Made by a program: the position numbers and the translations under genes. A model generated the notes under the pieces. The model was not told the DNA's origin. It was given only the letters and a program-made list of their open reading frames with translations, and did not search any database. A stretch of 64,000 nt of DNA from positions 31,695,542 through 31,759,541 of the forward strand of contig OX388305.1 in NCBI GenBank assembly GCA_947579605.1, in the 5' to 3' direction. Numbering within the stretch: position 1 is the first letter of the stretch; each line of letters starts with the position of its first letter. Origin of the DNA: Athripsodes cinereus (taxonomy: Eukaryota; Arthropoda; Insecta; Trichoptera; Leptoceridae). This document shows, piece after piece, positions 57,922 to 64,000 of this stretch.

Positions 57922-59572
57922 ATGAGTTATCATCAGAATCGAATTAATTTCAAAGAAGATGTACCTAAGCTATTATAATATTAAATTGATTTTTTAGATA
58001 CCCATGCGTGCTATAATATTAACAAATAGGCCATCGGCGAAATATTTCAATACAAATTATCTACGTTAGGCATACAATTTATACATAGATGCAGATAGGA
58101 TCGGTATAACCTTTATATAACTGACAAGTGACGTGCGCGTTACCACATACTGAAATCTTAAATTATAATATTTGATTAAAAAAATAATAATCACAACATT
58201 ACAACAACAAAATTGCCAATTAGTGAGACAGGTATTCCAAAAGGAATAATATGTGTGTCAGCAAATAATTCAACATCCATATTTTAATGTACATAAATAT
58301 ATAATATATCTACTCCTTTTCTAAATAAATATACGTACAACATGCAATCATAATATTGTGATGTTAATAATATATTTATACCTATCTACTACTTAATGCG
58401 ATGCAGCAACAAGTCTAAATCCCCTTGAGCCATTTGTAGTGAACTCGAAAAATCGAGGAATGCCGGATGAAACATTTAAATTGTTTAAGTATGGGTGAAT
58501 TTTATACTTATATACGATACAGTATATGAATAGTATTTATCAAATTCGACAAAGTTTGTATCTAATATTAGAGATAAAATTATAGTAAAGATGTTACCTT
58601 ATTTGATAATATATTGCTTATCAGAATATAAATGTATATTATATCTACCGCTCTAATTAAGGCTTTTACATAAAGCCTGTCCAGTTACGTGAATCAACAA
58701 GTCGAAATATCATTCATTCGGGAAATCGGCATTTTTGTAATTTGGGTATATTTTTATTTTACTTCAAAAACACAATTGAAAATGAAATATATACTAGATA
58801 ATCGAACTGTTAGAGACATTATGTTGCCTTTGTTCCGTTCAATAGTTAAACAATTCGAAATATTTATTTGTGGAATACAAAAGGTACACTATTTTTTTTC
58901 ATCAACTAAATATTTAATATATAAAGAGAACCATTTAAGTATTTTTTATATTTATTTGCTTTTGGAATTGATAGAGTGTAGTTGATTACATCTATTACCA
59001 ATTAAATCAAAATTTTCGAAAATTTCGACTTGTTGAGTTGTGGAACTAGTCGATAATATTAGTTCTGTGACAAATGTCATAACAAATGTGTGGTTTGTGT
59101 TATGCTTCATTCAGGTTTATTATCATTAAATAAAAGGGTTTCATCACTAAAGGATTATTTGAAACACAAAAGACGGGCAAAGTTTTTGTTAATAATGGTT
59201 AAATGGGTTAAATATAGTTTTTAAATTTCGAATATTATATTCTGAAGTTGGCGCTGAAGATATTTAAATTTCAGAATCAGATTTTTATATTTAACTGATC
59301 ATAGACAAAGATAATAAATTATTGATTACCATAAATGTTTTTGTACTGTTGTAGGTAGGTACTTTGTTGAATTGATATTATAATGGATTCAGATCAAACA
59401 TGCGTGAAAGTGTACCTACCTATTTATAGATCCGTGTTCATTGTATTGACAGGTCATTGGCACAATCATAATTAATTATGTGATTACACTTCATATACAG
59501 TGGCGCGCTTTTCATATATGCAAAAATACACCGCAAGCCTACAAAAATTAAACTGAATTTTGTCTGAAATTA

Positions 59573-59868
59573 TTTTACAAGAATTATGAGATCGTGAAAT
59601 ATCTGAAATCCTTTTAACAAATTGAAAATTTGGTAAAGGGAAAGGGGGTAGAAATTTAAAAAGTTGAATGTTTACTTAAATTCCCTTTGTAAACTTGTTG
59701 AAATAATGAACTTCAAAAATTATGAGTTTTACAAAAATTATGAGATTGTGAAATATTTCAAATCCTTTTAACAAATTGAAAATTTGGTAAAGGGAAAGGG
59801 AGTAGAAATTTAAAAAGTTGGACGTTTACTTAAATTTCTTTTGTAAACTTGTGGAAACAATGAACTTC
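59573..59868. repeat. Two-copy tandem duplication, ~154 bp
   Basis: Units start TTTTACAAGAATTATGAG (59573) and TTTTACAAAAATTATGAG (59727). Both contain AACAAATTGAAAATTTGGTA, differing by scattered substitutions. No coding content. Confidence 0.85.
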
Positions 59869-60449
59869 TTTATTATAAGCGCATGATCAATATAAATAGT
59901 GTAGTTCCGCAACTGTTAATAGTATGTACTCAATATACCTTAAAGGTCTCTACGTGATAGAGGAGTCTTGGTATCACCTACATTGTGTGTGTGTATTTAT
60001 GTAGTTTAGTGAGGCTGTGTCAAGGAAAACATGTGGAGTTGATAGGTCGCTGTATTGAGAATGTGAATATAAAATGTACTAGTATACGGCGTATATTATT
60101 TATGTATAATATATTATAGGTATATAATATTATTAGAGCAATGACAGGATCCGGAATCCATCTCCATACAGAGCCTGTTCTATTCTTACTTATGTACATG
60201 TCTACATAAGTACTTAGTAATTGCACATCATATTATTGACATAATATATTACTTTTTACTTATCTTTACGTAAACCAAGACAGGTCGCATTATTTTCAAA
60301 ATACGAATGTACATGTAAAAATATACATTTGCACATATGAAATACAGTATTTCTTTTATAATGAAATAATCTTCTTGATTAATCTCTTACTGAAAGATTT
60401 AGTGTATTTTCACAATACAAACACGTCGCTTGGCTAATAACTTCTATTC

Positions 60450-60804
60450 CAGTGGTTCTTAACCTGAGTTCGATCGATGGGGGTTCGAAGGGTTCGGTGA
60501 GTCAGTCTTGGGGGTTCGGTGAAAATCATTTTAAAGGCAAGATATTTTTGCGAGTTGGAAAAAGAAACAAAATACTCCGATAATTCCTTCAAACCGCCAT
60601 CAAAAGTTTAAAAAACAATATTGCCAGTTTATTCTAACAATCCAAATATAACACCTGGTTGCCAGTTTATTCTAACAATCCAAAAATTACCATGTTTTGA
60701 ATTTGCAAAAATCTAATTTTATTTTTCAAATTAGGAGGGGTTCGGTAAATGCATATTATGTAACTGGTGGGGTTCGGTACTCCCAAAAAGGTTAAGAACC
60801 ACTG
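60450..60804. mobile_element. hAT-type MITE (CAGTGGTTCTTAACCT ends)
   Basis: 355 bp with terminal inverted repeats CAGTGGTTCTTAACCT, flanked by near-identical 8-mers TTCTATTC (60442-60449) and CTCTATTC (60805-60812). Ends of this type are typical of Charlie-like hAT elements. It contains several GGGGTTCGGT repeats. Confidence 0.8.
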
Positions 60805-61034
60805 CTCTATTCTATTTAATTTTTAGTGTGGAACGTTCCTATTTTATTTTAGTTAGTGCACATTGGTATTCTATAAGCTCTAAAACATCATATAAACTAC
60901 GAATTTTACTTCAAGTGACCTATTATTAAATTTAGGAACGTTCGTATTTTAGTTTGAATCAGTATAGAATATACGGTATTAGGGTGTACAAAACCATGTA
61001 ACAAACTATGAAATTTGATGATACATTATCATTA

Positions 61035-61210
61035 TTGAGTTCGTCGGTAGCCTGGAGGTAGAGTCTCGGCCTCCGGAACAAGGGGTCCGTGGTTCGATAC
61101 CAGATGCCGGCAAATTCCCCTTTCACAGCACAAGCTTTTAGCTTAGTGTGAGAGGTGTATAAGGTTGTATTTAGGTTTATAACCAAACCTAGATATATAT
61201 TAAAAAAAAA
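61035..61210 (+). mobile_element. tRNA-derived SINE
   Basis: The 5' part resembles a tRNA with a canonical B box GGTTCGATACC (61092-61102) and an A-box-like TAGCCTGGAGG upstream. A tRNA-unrelated body follows (AGGTGTATAAGGTTGTATTT) and it ends in an A run. A second 3' end is at 48355-48422. Confidence 0.8.
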
Positions 61211-62436
61211 TCTTTTGTCCGAGATAAAACCATAGTAAAAAATAATATGTATGTATAAAAATCAACGCGCGGGTCTTTTGTAAAGTTTTACGTTCACCAC
61301 CACCGAAAGGCGAAAACATTTATTATGTATTAGAGATGCGAATATGTCTATTGGAAGGAAATAGAAAATTAACGAATACGTTATAGGTAGGTATTGAATA
61401 TGTAGGTACGTGGTTTTACTATAATTACGTATCTACTTGTGCAGGTATGTAGTTAAGGTCTAAGGCTGATGGTATAGGTATTATGATTATTATTATGCAG
61501 CTTATTGCAACACTAGCACAAGGACCTACTTCCTGTTTGTATATTATATTGTTTACTATAATATGTGTCAATCGGAAGAAAAATACACTATGTCGATTAT
61601 TTGACAAATTTACATACCTAATGTAATAGTCCTCGTTATGCCCGTTTTTGTCAAAGCAAATTAACGACAGTTCAAAATGAGAACGAAAAAAAAACAAAAT
61701 GGAATAATTAATAGCAAGGACTATAATTATTGAAATGAAATTTGTGTTAACAGAACATGTGTAAAGTAGAAAAGTATAGGTACATCTGATTTGTTCCTTT
61801 TGTGCTTCCGACATCGATGATTACTTGGACAAATGCCTTTCTGCAAATTTGTCTTCCGCAAGGTTAAAAATCTCACCCATTTCACGAAAACTCGCCAAAT
61901 CGTGGATATTCTGAGACATAATACAATATGTCTTTGGCCAACTTCCCTTCTTCCTTCTACTTAATTACCTATGTCCAAAAAATTTTTGGACAGTTATACT
62001 GAATGATATTTGTGGACATGATGTAGTTTACCTCTAATTAACAATATATTATTAGGTATTATTATTGACCTTCTTATTGTTTTCACAGCCTCTTACATTG
62101 CCGCTATTACCCTACTTACTATATTATAATAATATTATAAACAATAGCTGTATACGCTAATAAATTTAGTTATATTTTTCACATTGAATGTTTAGTACAC
62201 GATATTCCTATTGGTAGTGTGTGCACTGGTGGAAATTAAATCACTAAGTCAAAATTCCCCAATCAAAACAATTAATTCGATTTGCTAAGATACGTAGGAG
62301 AAAACCCACAATATTTAATATTCCTTTGCGATTATTTTACACATGATATTTTTTTACTAGCGATTATTTGAGTTTTTTTTTTAACTTGACGGGGAAGTTC
62401 CAAAATATATTTTAAATCAATTTGATGATATTGAAA

Positions 62437-62600
62437 GGACCCACCACACACCCGGATATCTCAGGAGTCAGACTCCTATTTATCCGCACTTGCAAACAAA
62501 ATTTTTTTTCCTAACGGGTGAGCCACATGGGCAGCTTGAATGGCCGACCAGCCAAATCCGACTCGTGGGAACCTTTAAACTACTGTAAAATTTTCAATAG
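62437..62600 (-). mobile_element. 5'-truncated R1-like element, 3' UTR only
   Basis: GACCCACCACACACCCGGAT and ATCTCAGGAGTC match the 3' UTR end at 32646-32700 in the same orientation. Truncated after ~165 bp. Confidence 0.7.
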
Positions 62601-63129
62601 AGAAACACCAATATTTATATTTTTAATAAAATAATAGATGGATCCGAAATACTCACATAGGAAAAAAGTAATAATAATTTTACTTAATAATCAAAATACA
62701 ATACAGAAAAGAAAGTTAAGCGTTCATCTAAGAAATAACATTTATTTATTAATACATTGAACGGCGTACGCATAGCTAAATGTAGGTTGATAATCAGAGA
62801 TGTGCAAAATACTTCCAAAAAAGTATTTAAATACAAAGTACAAATACTTTTGAATTTTTGTATTTCAAATACAAAATACTAAATACTTTTTCAAAATGGT
62901 ATTTAAGTACAAAATACGAAATACGTATTTTCAAAATACTTTTTTAAAATACTTATTTAAAATACTTTTTACAAATAGTCGAACAAGGTGTAAGAGTATT
63001 CAATATTTCCAGCACTCTTTTACTGTTATATACAGTGAGCCATTGATCAATTGATAGAAGAAATGAAGAACTGGACAAGAGTATAGATAAATGGAGAAAG
63101 GGTTGACATGATTCGGTATAGCATTGCTT

Positions 63130-63370
63130 GCAGATAATGAAGATGAGTTGAATAAAGCCTTAGGAAGAACTGTCAAAATACAACATAATACATGACGCAA
63201 CACAATACACACAAATAAAGACAAAACAAAATGTATGGTTGTTCGAAGAGATGAGGCGACTGCGAAAATTGTCATAAATGGAGTGAGTATCAAGCAAGTT
63301 AGAGAATTCCTGAACTTGGGCTGCAGAATAAATCAGGATGGATACTCCGAATCTGAAATCGTATGGACTA
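63130..63370 (+). mobile_element. LINE reverse-transcriptase fragment
   Basis: NTNKDKTKCMVVRRDEAT, then IVINGVSIKQVREFLNLGCR, resembles the RT thumb-side region (K-T-K-M-V ... YLG). Upstream ADNEDEL is also RT-like. Frameshifted. Confidence 0.6.
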
Positions 63371-63399
63371 CTGTTACATCATATTATATACAGGACTGC

Positions 63400-63850
63400 T
63401 CCAGACCCTTCTTGATCGTCTTCACATGATTTTTAATGTTGCCTCCGAATCATTTACAGAGAGAATCAGAGCTGCCACATCACTTCACTACTAAGAAGTC
63501 TACACTAGCTGAGTCTCAGAGAGAGTGGTGTTTAAACTGTGTCTCACTGTCCACAAGGTAGCACATCACCCACTGAGCTGTTCCGCTCTGTAGGAAAAAA
63601 ATTGAGGCGAAGATTGTGCTCAGTTTCTAATGCCGTGAATAAACTCGTAGAATTCAATATTGCAAATACCTCTAAATTTGCAGAAAGGAGAACCAGAGTC
63701 GCAGCGCGAACTATCTGGAACAGATTGCCTGCAGACAAAGTTGAAAACGCTACAGTTCAGAAGAAATCACAGCGCCCTTGGAATGGTCATGGATCATTAA
63801 ACGGCGTCATGTATAATTAGTTCAATCATCATTATTATGTGTGTATATCT
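63400..63850 (+). mobile_element. CR1-like LINE 3' end
   Basis: Frames carry TVHKVAHHPLS, then RLCSVSNAVNKLVEFNIANT and TRVAARTIWNRLPADKVENA, ending near GGATCATTAAACGGCGTCAT, like the element at 8055-8527. Contains frameshifts. Confidence 0.6.
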
Positions 63851-64000
63851 CAAATATGGAGTACTCTAATGGAAACGTTGTATTCGTAATTCAACAAATT
63901 GACAAAAAAAGCTTGCATACGCGCATATCAATTAATGGCAGAATTTTGTTTCAAACAAATAAAAAGGTATTTTGTAAAAGTATTTTGTGTAAAATACAAA

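Larger units (their letters stand above)
62795..64000. mobile_element. hAT-like end and AT-rich GTATTT repeats (runs off window)
   Basis: Starts CAGAGATGTGCAAAATACTT, a form common at hAT ends, followed by ~150 bp of AAAGTATTT/AAATAC repeats. The last 40 bp of the window again carry GTATTTTGTGTAAAATAC, so the second end may lie just outside. Encloses the LINE fragments at 63130-63850. Confidence 0.45.

Noticed and set aside
61425..61919. Minus-strand frame MSQNIHDLASFREMGEIFN... (32 aa) followed in frame, after one stop, by a 129-aa ORF
   Set aside because: The first 32 residues look protein-like, but the rest is AT-driven low-complexity sequence. No homologue, splice signal or second conserved segment recognised.
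47477..64000. Search for a signal-peptide exon of the chitin-binding gene
   Set aside because: No minus-strand ATG plus hydrophobic stretch plus phase-matched GT donor stood out; the exon may lie outside the window.

Overview
The window is AT-rich insect genomic DNA, most likely from a moth or butterfly (inferred from intron/exon style, gene sequences and the kinds of transposon remnants; no single marker proves it). Four host genes can be reconstructed from conserved protein segments and in-phase splice sites. They are an EMSY homologue (+, seven coding exons, 3489-13303), mitochondrial aspartate aminotransferase Got2 (-, nine coding exons, 15161-24515), a WDFY2 homologue with WD40 and FYVE domains (+, seven coding exons, 29758-40258), and the large last exon of a secreted protein with about eleven peritrophin-A chitin-binding domains (-, 45519-47476). 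For the first three, the summed exon lengths divide exactly by three and give 1118, 428 and 411 aa. EMSY and Got2 converge, with poly(A) signals about 35 bp apart. Got2 and WDFY2 diverge from a 5.2 kb intergenic region. WDFY2 and the chitin-binding gene converge. The genes do not look functionally linked.

Almost everything else is mobile DNA. Region by region: 1-2052 is the 5' end of a Ty1/copia retrotransposon on the minus strand, with an uninterrupted Gag-protease reading frame, a tRNA-iMet internal primer-binding site and a probable LTR. EMSY introns hold hAT-type MITEs, LINE 3' ends and small retroposed units ending in palindromes. Got2 intron 6 holds a pogo-like element, and Got2 intron 1 holds two Penelope-like 3' ends in inverted orientation around a 200-N assembly gap. 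A second pogo-like element lies upstream of Got2. WDFY2 intron 2 (8.2 kb) holds an unclassified DNA transposon nested in an older dispersed repeat, followed by an essentially full-length R1-clade non-LTR retrotransposon with a 15-bp target-site duplication. From 47.5 kb to the end I recognise no host gene, only SINE, LINE, hAT, mariner-like and palindromic repeats.

The most unusual signals are: (i) a family of short insertions made of a conserved ~45-nt LINE-like tail joined to a copy-specific long palindrome, flanked by 12-17 bp duplications; (ii) the inverted Penelope pair, whose arms carry a hammerhead-ribozyme-like fold; (iii) two pogo-like elements with the same TIR start but different subterminal motifs, each retaining only a DNA-binding transposase fragment; and (iv) the unclassified transposon at 31263-32532.
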